From Pelagibacterales bacterium SAG-MED38 (GTDB taxonomy: Bacteria; Pseudomonadota; Alphaproteobacteria; Pelagibacterales; Pelagibacteraceae): 64,000 nt of DNA. The stretch is taken from the NCBI GenBank assembly GCA_014653585.1, contig JACWEH010000003.1, positions 22,051-86,050 on the forward strand, given 5' to 3'. The position numbers and the translations under genes are program-made. Of this stretch, positions 37,576 to 46,652 are shown one piece after another. Below the pieces are notes generated by a model. The model made no database searches, was not told where the DNA came from, and saw only the letters and a program-made list of their open reading frames with translations. Every line of letters starts with the position of its first letter. Positions within the stretch are counted from its first letter, which is position 1.

Positions 37576-38549
37576 TTATTCTCTCTAATAAATTTTTTTA
37601 AATCTTTTGCTGGATAACCCATTACTTTAGAATTATCAGGAATACTTTTTATAACTCCACTCCCGCCACCTATTTGTACATTGCTGCCAATCTTAAGATG
37701 ACCTGAGATACCTGCCTGACCTCCAATCATAACGTTATTACCTAGAGTAGAACTTCCAGCAAAACCTACTTGTCCAGCAATAATGCAATTTTCACCTATT
37801 TTAACATTGTGAGCTATATGTATTTGATTATCTAAATATGTATTTTTTCCTATAATGGTATTTGAAAGAGAGCCTCTATCTATTGTAGATCCACAGCCTA
37901 TTTCAACATTATCTTCAATTATTACAATACCTATTTGAGGGTACCTAAAATTATTACCTTTATTAGGAAAAAAACCAAATCCTTTTTTTCCAATTACACA
38001 TCCATCTAAAATGTGAACATTGTTATTTATTAATGAATTTCTAATAATTACATTTGATCCAATGGAACAATTGTCACCTATCTTTACATTTTTTTCTATT
38101 ATTGAATTATGACCAATTAAACAATTTTCACCAATTTTTACATTTTCTCCAATTAGAACATTTTTTCCAAATTTAACTTTATCTTTAAGTTTTGTATCAT
38201 ATATATTATTAACAGTGTTATCATATTCGTCAGTAATGGAGTCTGGATAAAAAATTTTTGTTATTTGAGCAGTATGTAATAAAACTTTGTCAGTAATTAT
38301 AGCCTTACAGTTGTTTGGCAAAAATGATTGAAAATTTTCAGATGTTAAACAATAAGACGCTTTAGTTTTTTTTGCTAAATCGGAATATTTTCTCGAATGT
38401 AAAAAAGTTATTTCATTTTTTTGAGATGAATTAAGATCTTTTATATCATTAATCTTAACCTCAGGATAATCTTCATTTTTTAAATCAATAGCTTTAATCA
38501 AATAGTCTAAGTTATGAGGTCCAGTATTTTTAAAAAAAGGATTAATCAT
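37572..38549 (-). CDS. lpxD: UDP-3-O-acylglucosamine N-acyltransferase
   Basis: LpxD adds the second acyl chain to the lipid A precursor. It has an N-terminal uridine-binding domain and a long hexapeptide-repeat beta helix (about 110-310) with the catalytic histidine in IHIAHNVKIGENC, plus a short C-terminal helix. An in-frame TTG at 38567 would add six residues, but ATG 38549 (MINPFFKNTG) fits the family start better, giving 325 residues. It lies 54 bases after fabZ and is overlapped by lpxA downstream. Confidence 0.95.
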   Translation of the reverse strand: MINPFFKNTGPHNLDYLIKAIDLKNEDYPEVKINDIKDLNSSQKNEITFLHSRKYSDLAKKTKASYCLTSENFQSFLPNNCKAIITDKVLLHTAQITKIFYPDSITDEYDNTVNNIYDTKLKDKVKFGKNVLIGENVKIGENCLIGHNSIIEKNVKIGDNCSIGSNVIIRNSLINNNVHILDGCVIGKKGFGFFPNKGNNFRYPQIGIVIIEDNVEIGCGSTIDRGSLSNTIIGKNTYLDNQIHIAHNVKIGENCIIAGQVGFAGSSTLGNNVMIGGQAGISGHLKIGSNVQIGGGSGVIKSIPDNSKVMGYPAKDLKKFIRENK

Positions 38550-38603
38550 TAAAAAGTTTAATATCAAAACTTATTTTAAAAGCTTATCAAGATTTATTGC
38601 TAA

Positions 38604-39056
38604 TTATTTCCTATCAACTATCGTAGCTGACCATTGAGCATCAGACATTTTTTTTCCATCAACAAATGCTTCGCCTTTGTATTTCCAGACTTTTCCATGT
38701 GATCTAATAGCCTCTATCTTTAATTCCAATACACAATCTGGTATAACAGGATTTCTAAATCTTGCTTTTTCTACACTCATTAAAAAGACAAGTTTATTAT
38801 CATATTCTTTTTTATCTATGCCGTGGGCTGTAAGAGCAGCAGCAGCTTGACCAAAAGCTTCTACAATTAAAACTCCTGGTAAAACAGGATTCCCTGGAAA
38901 ATGTCCATCAACATAAAAAGCATCTTTTTTAACCTTCATTATTGCTGTAGCTGAATGAAGATGTTTAATATCTATTAACTCATCAATTAGCAACATAGGT
39001 TCTCTATGCGGAAGTAATTCTATTATTTCTTTTTTTGACAAACTATTTTTCGTCAT
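38604..39056 (-). CDS. fabZ: 3-hydroxyacyl-ACP dehydratase FabZ
   Basis: FabZ dehydrates 3-hydroxyacyl-ACP in fatty-acid elongation and competes with LpxA and LpxD for that substrate, which explains its location in the lpx cluster. The 150-residue hotdog-fold protein has the catalytic H52 in VDGHFPGNPVLPG and E66 in IVEAFGQ, plus LLPHREPMLLID near the start. It lies 11 bases after skp/ompH and shares the long envelope operon. Confidence 0.97.
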   Translation of the reverse strand: MTKNSLSKKEIIELLPHREPMLLIDELIDIKHLHSATAIMKVKKDAFYVDGHFPGNPVLPGVLIVEAFGQAAAALTAHGIDKKEYDNKLVFLMSVEKARFRNPVIPDCVLELKIEAIRSHGKVWKYKGEAFVDGKKMSDAQWSATIVDRK

Positions 39057-39067
39057 TTGCTTAAAAT

Positions 39068-39586
39068 TTATTCAAATTTTACACTTTTATGTTTACTATT
39101 AAAGACATTTAAAATCTCTTTTGTAATATCAAGCTTATCATCACCAAATATAATTTTTTCCTTTTGAAGAAGAATCTGGATAGATTCATTTTGTAAAAAA
39201 TTTCTGATAAGTGGATTCAGTAAATCAAGAATTTTTTTTTTTGATTTTGCAGTAAAATTATTTAGTTCATTAGTTTTTTTTGTTCTTTTTTGATTAAAAT
39301 TTTTCACTTCAATATCATATTCTTTGATTAATTTTTCAAATTCCTCTTTTTTTAAAATATTTTTCTGTGAAACAATCTTATTTTTCTTTTCTTCAAGAGA
39401 TTTACCAATTTTATTTAATTCGTCGGTAAATTTTTTATTTTTTTTCTCTATAAGATTATTCAATTTCTTACCTACATCAGAATTATTGACTATATAATTA
39501 ATATTTATAAATCTTATTTTTTCATCAGCATGGGAAATATTAAAAATTAAAAAAAAAAAAATTATTTTTAAAATTAAAAATCTCAT
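39068..39586 (-). CDS. skp: OmpH/Skp-like periplasmic chaperone
   Basis: Skp is a periplasmic holdase that escorts outer-membrane proteins to BamA. The 172-residue protein has a hydrophobic signal peptide (about 1-20, cleavage near SHA-DE) and a long charged coiled coil (about 40-130; KKNKIVSQKNILKKEEFEKL) typical of the tentacles. A 13-base run of A on the plus strand (39549-39561) encodes phenylalanines in the signal peptide. It directly follows bamA (stop and start share a base), the conserved order. Confidence 0.88.
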   Translation of the reverse strand: MRFLILKIIFFFLIFNISHADEKIRFININYIVNNSDVGKKLNNLIEKKNKKFTDELNKIGKSLEEKKNKIVSQKNILKKEEFEKLIKEYDIEVKNFNQKRTKKTNELNNFTAKSKKKILDLLNPLIRNFLQNESIQILLQKEKIIFGDDKLDITKEILNVFNSKHKSVKFE

Positions 39587-41829
39587 TAAAATTGAGTTCC
39601 TAAGTTGAATCTAAATGTTTCTGTTTTATCTGTTGAGGCTTTTGAAATAGCATTTGCAAAAGAAAAACTTAATGGTCCGATTGGTGTCATTAAGTTTAAT
39701 GCAACACCAGTAGACGATCTAATTTTACTTTTGTCATCAAGTGAGCTGTTGTAATCAACACCCCAAACATTAGCAGCATCAAAAAAAATACCAATATCTA
39801 AATTATCTAAACCTTCCACAACTGTTGGTAAAGTTGCGGATAAATTAACTGTTGATATATGGTTACCACCTATATAGTCATTATTTTCTACTGGACCAAC
39901 TTTTCCTCTTTCAAAACCTCTCAATCTAGACGATGGAATATTTAATCTTTTAGAAATTCTCACATCATCACTTAAACCAGTTATTGTTTTACCAAAGAAA
40001 CTAATTTTTCCCACCATGTCTGATGTGGTTGATAATTTTCTAAATTTAATCACCTCAAATGCATTGGCAAATTCTGCATTATCAGACACAATTGGTACCT
40101 CTTGTGAAAATGTAGTTGTATAACCATCCTCTGTTCTAAATTTTTTATCTCTTAAATCCTGATTTATTGAATAATTAAAATATAAATCTGTATATGACCC
40201 TTCTTGTTTTTTTAATGTGTCTGAGGCTTTATCTGAAGTCTCCAAATCCTCAATAAGGAAGTCAATTTCAGGACTTAAAAAAATGTTTTGAAATTGTTCA
40301 AATTTAGTACCTAGTGAAAATCCAATCTCAGAGGTTTTATATCCAGAGTTAGTTAAGAAATCTGAAGTTGAGCTTTTTAGAGATGTAAATAACGTATTAT
40401 CAGTATAATTAAAATTTGGTTTTGCATAAATGAATCTTCCTTTAATAGAATCAGCAGTCAATTCTATATTTGTATTAAGTTTTATTCCCTTCCCTAAAAA
40501 ATTATTTTCTTTTAAGCCACCTCCAATTGTTTCACCATCAGTTCCAAAGCCAGCTGAAATAGAAATTTCTCCTGTTGGTCGTTCCTCTACATCTAAATCT
40601 ATTATTTTAAAGGATTGATTAGATCCTTCTTTTATGTCAGTTTTAACTTTTTTGAAAATACCCAAACTTTGTATTTCGTTTATTGATTTATTAAATAAAA
40701 TTTCATTAAAAGGATCACCCTCGTCTATAATTAAATTATTCCTTATTACCTCTTCTAATGTATTAAAATTTCCATTAATATTGATCTTTTCAACATAAAA
40801 TTTTTCACTCTCAGAAATATTTATTTCAAAATTTATTTTATTTCCATCAATTTTTTCAACAATTTTAGCGTTTATAAATTCATATTGTCCTGATAGAGCA
40901 ATCTTATCTATTTCATTTAATAACTTATTAATTTTTAATAGAGAGTAAGTGTCTCCTTTTAGTTTAGGAAATTTTTTTGTAATAGATTTAAATAATTTAG
41001 AATCATAATTTGAAGGTAGATTTAAATTAAATTCGTTAAAAAAATATTTTTTGCCAGGTATTATATTAAAAATTAAATTAAAATTTGAGTTCTTATCAAA
41101 TTCTACAAAAGAATTTTCAATTTTTACGTCATAAAACCCATTATTTTTAAAGTAGCCAACTAATAATCTTTTATCAAGATTGATTAGCTCTTGATTAATA
41201 TAGACATTATTAGAAATAAACTTCCAAAATTTATGCTCCTCCGATGCTATTACTTCTTTTAATCTTTTATCTTTAAATATTCTCTCACCAAGAAAAGTAA
41301 TTTTCTTGATTTTGGCTTTTTCACCTAATTCAATATTTATTCTTAAATCAATAGTATTAAGATCACTATTAATACTTTTCGAGCTTGATATTTTTGTGAA
41401 ATAATAACCGTTAGTTTTTAAAATATTATTTATAAAGTCAAGGTCTACAGCTAATAATTCCTCATTAAACGATTTCATTTCTGCAAGTTGTATTTTGTCT
41501 TTTATAAATTCAACTAAAGATTGTTTTTTTATACCAATAATTTCTAAATTTTCAATAATTGGATTTTCTTCAACATTTAAAAAAAGAATTTGATTTTCGA
41601 AATTTAAACTAATGTTTCTAAAAAAATTAGTCTGATATAAATTTTTTATTACCTCATCTAATTTTGATTTGTTTATCTGATCATTAATATTAACTTCTGA
41701 AAAAATAATTATTGTTTCATCAGAAATTCTTTTATTCCCTGTAATCTCAATTTTTTTTAAAATTTCTGATGCAGCAGAAGTAACAAATAAACATAATATA
41801 ATAATAATTTTTACAAAAAAATTTACCAT
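39586..41829 (-). CDS. bamA: Outer membrane protein assembly factor BamA
   Basis: BamA is the Omp85 core of the barrel-assembly machine. The 747-residue precursor has a signal peptide (1 to about 21, cleavage near AAS-EI), a row of POTRA domains to about residue 420 (KKIEITGNKRISDETI; IENLEIIGIKKQSLVEF; IKKITFLGERIF; VEKININGNFNTLEEV) and a C-terminal 16-strand barrel ending in aromatic F (FRFNLGTQF). The barrel has the conserved lid-lock GFERGKVGP and IRSSTGVAL. Located between dxr and skp; the protease gene rseP, often between dxr and bamA, is absent. Confidence 0.96.
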   Translation of the reverse strand: MVNFFVKIIIILCLFVTSAASEILKKIEITGNKRISDETIIIFSEVNINDQINKSKLDEVIKNLYQTNFFRNISLNFENQILFLNVEENPIIENLEIIGIKKQSLVEFIKDKIQLAEMKSFNEELLAVDLDFINNILKTNGYYFTKISSSKSINSDLNTIDLRINIELGEKAKIKKITFLGERIFKDKRLKEVIASEEHKFWKFISNNVYINQELINLDKRLLVGYFKNNGFYDVKIENSFVEFDKNSNFNLIFNIIPGKKYFFNEFNLNLPSNYDSKLFKSITKKFPKLKGDTYSLLKINKLLNEIDKIALSGQYEFINAKIVEKIDGNKINFEINISESEKFYVEKININGNFNTLEEVIRNNLIIDEGDPFNEILFNKSINEIQSLGIFKKVKTDIKEGSNQSFKIIDLDVEERPTGEISISAGFGTDGETIGGGLKENNFLGKGIKLNTNIELTADSIKGRFIYAKPNFNYTDNTLFTSLKSSTSDFLTNSGYKTSEIGFSLGTKFEQFQNIFLSPEIDFLIEDLETSDKASDTLKKQEGSYTDLYFNYSINQDLRDKKFRTEDGYTTTFSQEVPIVSDNAEFANAFEVIKFRKLSTTSDMVGKISFFGKTITGLSDDVRISKRLNIPSSRLRGFERGKVGPVENNDYIGGNHISTVNLSATLPTVVEGLDNLDIGIFFDAANVWGVDYNSSLDDKSKIRSSTGVALNLMTPIGPLSFSFANAISKASTDKTETFRFNLGTQF

Positions 41830-41839
41830 ACGAGGTGGT

Positions 41840-43003
41840 TTATATACCTAAAGCATATAATTTTAAATGAACATAATCTCTTAAATTATATATTTCTTTA
41901 ATGTTTTTGGGTTGAATCTTCTTAAATTTTTGAAATTCTTTTAAATTTGAAATTTTATAAATTAATTTTGTGAGTTTTTGAAAACTAATTTTTTTATCTA
42001 AAAATTTATAAACTAAATAGTCGTTAATTGTAATCAAAACTGTTTCGTATAATGATGAATTATTTGGTAATTTTTTAAGTAATCTCACTAATGGAAATTT
42101 GTTTATTTCAACTTCTTTAAGATTTAAATTATTCAAAATTTTGAAATCTAAAGAATCAGTTTTTAAATTTTTAGGAGATTTGTAGAAAATTGAGTTATAG
42201 ATTGGTATTTTCATATCAGGTTTATGTATAAGAAATTTAGTTAAACCGTTTTTAAATTTTATAATTGCATGAACATACGATTTTGGATGAGTGAGAATAG
42301 ATATTTTACTATAATTAATATCGAAAATATTTTTTGCTTCAATTACTTCAAAAACTTTATTCATTAAAGTTGCTGAGTCAATTGTTATTTTTTTTCCCAT
42401 ACTCCAATTAGGATGTTTAAGTGCATCATTTAATTTTATTTTTTTAAACTCAATTTTTGGTAAGTTTATAAATGGTCCGCCTGATGCTGTAATAAAAACT
42501 TTTTCAATATCACTTATATCTTTACCTTGCATCAATGAAAAAATTGAAAAATGTTCAGAATCAACAGGTATAAATATCGTTTTATTCTTTTTAAGTTCCC
42601 TCCTAATAAGTGACCATCCACATACAATTGACTCTTTATTAGCTATCGCAATTAATTTTGTGTATTTAATTATTTCATAAGTTGGCAATAAACCATCGAT
42701 TCCTGATATTGCACTCATTACGTAATCAATTTTTTTAGGCAAAACTTTTTTTAGATATTTAAAATTTTGAAAAATATTTATTTTTTTACTTTTATGATCT
42801 TTTTTTGCTTTTCTATAACTATTTGGATCGGTTATGATTATATTCTTTACATTGAATTTTTTTGATTGATTAATTATGTCTTTATAATTTGTATTTGCAG
42901 TCAATAATTCTACCTGAAATTTCTTTTGGTCTTTTTTGATAATATCTAGTAAAGACTTTCCGATAGAACTTGTTGAACCTAAAATAGCAACTTTTTTTTT
43001 CAT
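41840..43003 (-). CDS. dxr: 1-deoxy-D-xylulose 5-phosphate reductoisomerase
   Basis: Dxr is the committed step of the MEP isoprenoid pathway, making methylerythritol phosphate with NADPH. It has 387 residues with the NADPH-binding ILGSTSSIGKSLLDI at 7-21, ANKESIVCGW, VDSEHFSIFSLMQG with metal ligands, TASGGPF and HPNWSMGKKITIDSATLMNKVFEVIEA-type residues (family signature). ispDF at 18935-20041 provides later steps. The start overlaps the cdsA stop by one base. Confidence 0.96.
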   Translation of the reverse strand: MKKKVAILGSTSSIGKSLLDIIKKDQKKFQVELLTANTNYKDIINQSKKFNVKNIIITDPNSYRKAKKDHKSKKINIFQNFKYLKKVLPKKIDYVMSAISGIDGLLPTYEIIKYTKLIAIANKESIVCGWSLIRRELKKNKTIFIPVDSEHFSIFSLMQGKDISDIEKVFITASGGPFINLPKIEFKKIKLNDALKHPNWSMGKKITIDSATLMNKVFEVIEAKNIFDINYSKISILTHPKSYVHAIIKFKNGLTKFLIHKPDMKIPIYNSIFYKSPKNLKTDSLDFKILNNLNLKEVEINKFPLVRLLKKLPNNSSLYETVLITINDYLVYKFLDKKISFQKLTKLIYKISNLKEFQKFKKIQPKNIKEIYNLRDYVHLKLYALGI

Positions 43004-43644
43004 TATAAAATTTTTGAAATTATAAAAACAAAAGGGAAAGCAAAAATCATTCCATCTATTCTATCTAACAATCCCCCATGACCTGGGAAAAGATTTCCTG
43101 TATCTTTTATATTAGATGATCTTTTAAAAAAGGAGATAATTAAATCCCCTATCTGACTTACGCTAGAAACTAAAAAAACTGCAAATAGAAAATATAAATC
43201 ATTAAGAAAAATTTGATTTTCTAGAAAATAACCTCTGAAATTAATATCTATCATGTATGCAATAATTGTGGACATTAAAAACGCTCCAAAGACTCCAGAG
43301 TATGTTTTATTGGGACTAATTTTAATTAACTTTGGTCCTTTGAATATTTTTCCAAAAATATAACCGCCAATATCCGTTGTAATACAAATTATAAAGATCA
43401 TTAAAAACTCAAAAAAACTTCTTTCTCTGATTAGATATACTGAATAAAAAGATAGTAATAAAAAAAAAATTCCAAAGATTTTTAAGTCATATTTTTTTGT
43501 CATTTTAAACCATTCTAAACAGGCTATTAAAAACAAAATAGTTATAAATAAAATAAAAAATTCTGAACCCTTAATAATAAAAAAAAAAGATAAAGGTATT
43601 ATTATTATCGAACTTAATATTCTTTTTTGAAGTTCTTTTTCCAT
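43003..43644 (-). CDS. cdsA: Phosphatidate cytidylyltransferase
   Basis: CdsA makes CDP-diacylglycerol, the precursor of all phospholipids, from phosphatidic acid and CTP. The 213-residue multi-spanning membrane protein is shorter than E. coli CdsA (285) because it has fewer N-terminal helices. The C-terminal signature is intact: SFFKRSSNIKDTGNLFPGHG followed by GLLDRIDGMIFAFP. It sits between uppS and dxr with one-base overlaps. Its phosphatidic acid substrate is also the product expected of the lipid kinase at 982-1866. Confidence 0.93.
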   Translation of the reverse strand: MEKELQKRILSSIIIIPLSFFFIIKGSEFFILFITILFLIACLEWFKMTKKYDLKIFGIFFLLLSFYSVYLIRERSFFEFLMIFIICITTDIGGYIFGKIFKGPKLIKISPNKTYSGVFGAFLMSTIIAYMIDINFRGYFLENQIFLNDLYFLFAVFLVSSVSQIGDLIISFFKRSSNIKDTGNLFPGHGGLLDRIDGMIFAFPFVFIISKIL

Positions 43645-44318
43645 TAAATATTCCCAAAATTCCTCTTAATTATCTTATATTTCTTTATTATCTTATTATA
43701 ATCTTTTTCATTGAAATCAGGCCATAATTTTTTTTCAAAAAATATCTCTGAATAAGCTAATTGCCATAACAAGAAATTACTTAACCTCCTCGTGTTTCCT
43801 GTTCTAATCAATAAGTCTGGATCTGGGGTATTTTTCGTTTGTAAGTATTTCTTCAAATTTTTTTCATTAATGTCTTCTTTATTTTTTTTTAATTCTTTAA
43901 AAGCATTTATTAATTCTGCTTTAGACCCATAATTCAAAGCTAAATTTATCTGAAGTCTTTTATTCTTAAATGTTTTTTTTTCAGAAGCTCTTAGAAGATA
44001 ATTTAATTCAGATGAAAAGCTTTTTTTACCAACAATTTTAAGCTTAATTTTTTGTTTATTTAAATCTTCAATTTTATCTTTAAGAAAATTTTCTAATAAA
44101 TTGAACAAAAAATTAATTTCCTTTTTAGGTCTTTTCCAATTTTCTGTGGAAAAAGCATATAGTGTTAAAAATTTAATGTTATGTTTGATTGTTTCTTTTA
44201 TTATTTTTTCAACAGTATTTAATCCTGCTCTATGACCAGCATTTCTTGAATTCTTTTTTTTTAGTCCCCACCTACCATTACCATCCATGATAATGGCTAC
44301 ATGATTTAATGGGTTCAT
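43644..44318 (-). CDS. uppS: Undecaprenyl diphosphate synthase (cis-prenyltransferase)
   Basis: UppS makes the C55 lipid carrier for peptidoglycan and surface polysaccharide. It has 224 residues with the catalytic aspartate D12 in AIIMDGNGRWG, then GHRAGLNTVEKII, TLYAFSTENWKRPKKE and the C-terminal DLLIRTGNTRRLSNFLLWQLAYSE-type signature. The ATG overlaps the frr stop by four bases. Downstream cdsA and dxr complete the usual order. Confidence 0.96.
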   Translation of the reverse strand: MNPLNHVAIIMDGNGRWGLKKKNSRNAGHRAGLNTVEKIIKETIKHNIKFLTLYAFSTENWKRPKKEINFLFNLLENFLKDKIEDLNKQKIKLKIVGKKSFSSELNYLLRASEKKTFKNKRLQINLALNYGSKAELINAFKELKKNKEDINEKNLKKYLQTKNTPDPDLLIRTGNTRRLSNFLLWQLAYSEIFFEKKLWPDFNEKDYNKIIKKYKIIKRNFGNI

Positions 44319-44866
44319 ATAGTCATTATTTCTTTTTCTTTAGATGAAACTTTTTCATCAACAATTGCAATATGTTTGTCAGTTATATTTTGCACATTTT
44401 TTTCGTATGACTTTTCCTCATCTTCACCTATTTCTTTTAATTTTAGAAGTTTTTTTAACTCCTCGTTTGCATCTCTTCTTATATTTCTAATTGAAATTTT
44501 ACACTTTTCTCCCATTGCTTTAATTAATTTTTTAAGCTCAATCCTTCTTTCCTCATTAAGTTCTGGTATTGGCAATCTAATTAACTGTCCATCTATTTGC
44601 GGATTAAGTCCTAATTCTGATTTTTTTATAGCTGCATCTACCAGTGGGACATTGTTTTGATCCCATACTTGAATATTAATCATTCTAGGTTCAGGTGTAG
44701 TAATGCTCCCAATTTGATTGATGGGCATTTGTTGGCCGTAAACATCTACTTTAACCAAATCTAACATTGCAGAATTTGCCCTACCTGTTCTTAATGAAGA
44801 TAGCTCTTTAGAAAAAACTTCAATCGCTTTTCCCATCTTAAGGCTATGTGATTTTTCATCGAACAT
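44315..44866 (-). CDS. frr: Ribosome recycling factor
   Basis: RRF splits post-termination ribosomes with EF-G. It has 183 residues of the standard two-domain fold: the long helical domain with ELSSLRTGRANSAMLDLV near residue 20, and LIRLPIPELNEERRIEL, IRNIRRDANEELKKL. It follows tsf with no spacer. In most bacteria pyrH lies between tsf and frr; here it is missing. Confidence 0.97.
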   Translation of the reverse strand: MFDEKSHSLKMGKAIEVFSKELSSLRTGRANSAMLDLVKVDVYGQQMPINQIGSITTPEPRMINIQVWDQNNVPLVDAAIKKSELGLNPQIDGQLIRLPIPELNEERRIELKKLIKAMGEKCKISIRNIRRDANEELKKLLKLKEIGEDEEKSYEKNVQNITDKHIAIVDEKVSSKEKEIMTI

Positions 44867-45718
44867 TTATTCGCCTATTTTAATTCTGCTAAACTCCTTA
44901 ATTTTTAAATCATTTATAGCAAGTTCCTTTAAAACATCTTGAACTTTCTTTTTAGGTTCCATTACCCACGCTTGTGTTAAAAGAGCATTTTCCTCTTTAA
45001 ATTTGTTCATTTTACCTAAACTAATTTTTTTAGCGATATCATCAGGTTTTCCAGAATTTTTAAGTTCCTCAGTAATCAATTCTTGTTCTTTATTAATTAT
45101 TGATTTTTCAATTAAACTTGAGTCCAGAGCTAATGGATTTGATGCAGCTATATGCATTGATAATTGTTTTCCAAATGTCTTAACAGTTTCAGAATTTTCT
45201 TTAGTTTCTAAAGAAACTACAACAGCTAATTTAGCTAAATTGTCTTTTACAACGGTATGAAGATATTGATAATTAATTGATGATGAATTAGAGATTGTTT
45301 TAGCTTGTCCAATTGTAATTTTTTCGCCAATTTTAGCAATTAAAGCAACGAGTGCATCATTTACGGAAGAACCACTTTTCATTTTAGAGGATTTGAGCTT
45401 TTCAACATTTGAGTCGTTTTGATTATTTAGCTCACTCAATTCCTTAACAAAGTTAATAAAATCATCATTTTTAGCTACGAAATCTGTTTCACAATTGACT
45501 TCTATTATTGATGTTTTTTTTTCATCTCCGCTAATTGCAACAACACCCTCCTTAGCTTCTCTAGACATCTTTTTAGATGCTTTAGAAATTCCTTTTATTC
45601 TTAAAATCTCTATGGCTTTATCAAGGTCTCCACTTGCCTCTTTAATTGCTAAATTACAATCCTTAAAACCAGCACCTGTCGCTTCTCTTAATTTTTTAAC
45701 TTTCTCTATATCAGTCAT
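44867..45718 (-). CDS. tsf: Elongation factor Ts
   Basis: EF-Ts exchanges GDP on EF-Tu. It has 283 residues. The N-terminal UBA-like domain has the signature [17 protein letters not shown] at 9-25, followed by [19 protein letters not shown] and the core [20 protein letters not shown] block ([17 protein letters not shown]). It follows rpsB one base after its stop and directly abuts frr, so rpsB-tsf-frr is one translation operon under the rpsB leader. Confidence 0.97.
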   Translation of the reverse strand: MTDIEKVKKLREATGAGFKDCNLAIKEASGDLDKAIEILRIKGISKASKKMSREAKEGVVAISGDEKKTSIIEVNCETDFVAKNDDFINFVKELSELNNQNDSNVEKLKSSKMKSGSSVNDALVALIAKIGEKITIGQAKTISNSSSINYQYLHTVVKDNLAKLAVVVSLETKENSETVKTFGKQLSMHIAASNPLALDSSLIEKSIINKEQELITEELKNSGKPDDIAKKISLGKMNKFKEENALLTQAWVMEPKKKVQDVLKELAINDLKIKEFSRIKIGE

Positions 45719-45719
45719 A

Positions 45720-46520
45720 TTAATTTACTGTTTTTTTTTCAGAAAATTTTTTTTCTAGTTTGTCTCTATCTATCTCTTGGATGGTTTTAGATTTATCTGT
45801 CTTGTTCTTCATATCTTTTTTCTCTTCAACTGGTATTGAGTTTTTAGCTGAAATAATTGTTTCTTTAATAAGATTACAATATAAGTCAATTGCTCTTCTA
45901 GCATCGTCATTTCCTGGAATAGGAAAATCAATCCCATCTGGATTAGAATTACTATCTAGTATTGCAACTATAGGTATTCCCAATTTGACTGACTCTTGAA
46001 TAGCAAGAGACTCGTAATTGGTATCAATAATAAAAACCAAATCTGGGACTTTTTTCATTTCTGAAATACCACCCAAGGATCTTTGTAATTTATCTTTTTT
46101 TATACTCATTTTAAGAAGCTCTTTTTTTGTAAAACCTCTATTTTCAGCGACTAAATCTAACTCTAATTTTTTTAATTTTTTTATAGAATTTGAAATGGTC
46201 CCCCAATTTGTCAACATTCCACCTAACCATCTATAATTGACAAAATATTGATCAGTTTCTTTTGCTACTTCTGCAATTGCTTCGGAGGCTTGTTTTTTTG
46301 TTGATACAAATAATACTTTTCCATTATTTGATATTACTTGATGTATCTTTTGAAGTGCTACTTTTGTTAATTCTAAAGTTTGGGTTAGATCTATTATGTG
46401 TATAGAGTCTCTTTTGCCAAAAATATATTTCTTCATCTTTGGGTTCCACCTTAAAGTTTTGTGTCCTAAATGAACACCGGCTTCTAATAGTTGTTGGATT
46501 GTTATTTCAGGTATCTTCAT
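45720..46520 (-). CDS. rpsB: 30S ribosomal protein S2
   Basis: S2 is a late-assembling protein of the small subunit. The 266-residue protein begins [20 protein letters not shown], with [22 protein letters not shown], the [15 protein letters not shown] block and [27 protein letters not shown] charged C-terminal tail ([12 protein letters not shown]) extends beyond the family core. The gene is preceded by a leader that can form a pseudoknot over its ribosome binding site, consistent with S2 autoregulation as established for the E. coli rpsB-tsf operon. Confidence 0.98.
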   Translation of the reverse strand: MKIPEITIQQLLEAGVHLGHKTLRWNPKMKKYIFGKRDSIHIIDLTQTLELTKVALQKIHQVISNNGKVLFVSTKKQASEAIAEVAKETDQYFVNYRWLGGMLTNWGTISNSIKKLKKLELDLVAENRGFTKKELLKMSIKKDKLQRSLGGISEMKKVPDLVFIIDTNYESLAIQESVKLGIPIVAILDSNSNPDGIDFPIPGNDDARRAIDLYCNLIKETIISAKNSIPVEEKKDMKNKTDKSKTIQEIDRDKLEKKFSEKKTVN

Positions 46521-46528
46521 ATTTATTC

Positions 46529-46588
46529 CCGGTTAAGCCACCACAGTTATTTCCATTATGGACCGGAGGTATAAAACCAAAAACTGTG
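46529..46588 (-). ncRNA. rpsB mRNA leader pseudoknot (candidate S2 autoregulatory element)
   Basis: On the minus strand CACAGTT (46588-46582) pairs with AACTGTG (46548-46542), seven perfect pairs. Inside the loop, CCGGT (46566-46562) can pair with ACCGG (46533-46529) located beyond the stem, giving an H-type pseudoknot. A small hairpin, TCCA-loop-TGGA (46562-46552), sits between. The 3' arm of the second stem lies 8-13 bases before the ATG, so folding would block initiation. Pseudoknotted S2-binding leaders are known for rpsB; identity of this one is inference from structure and position. Confidence 0.7.
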
Positions 46589-46615
46589 TGCGTTTTTTTG
46601 TTAATTTAAGAGACC

Positions 46616-46644
46616 TATTTACAAAAATTTTTTTTATTTAACAA
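46616..46644 (-). promoter_or_regulatory. Candidate promoter for the rpsB-tsf-frr operon
   Basis: On the minus strand TTGTTA (46639-46644) is followed after 17 bases by TAAATA (46616-46621), just downstream of the dnaE stop at 46653. This would start transcription near 46608 and give the full pseudoknot leader. The -10 match is poor, so this is tentative. Confidence 0.35.
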
Positions 46645-46652
46645 GCTTAAAA

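Noticed and set aside
38550..38567. TTG start extending lpxD by six residues
   Set aside because: The extension has no family match, and the ATG at 38549 begins the typical MINPFF sequence.
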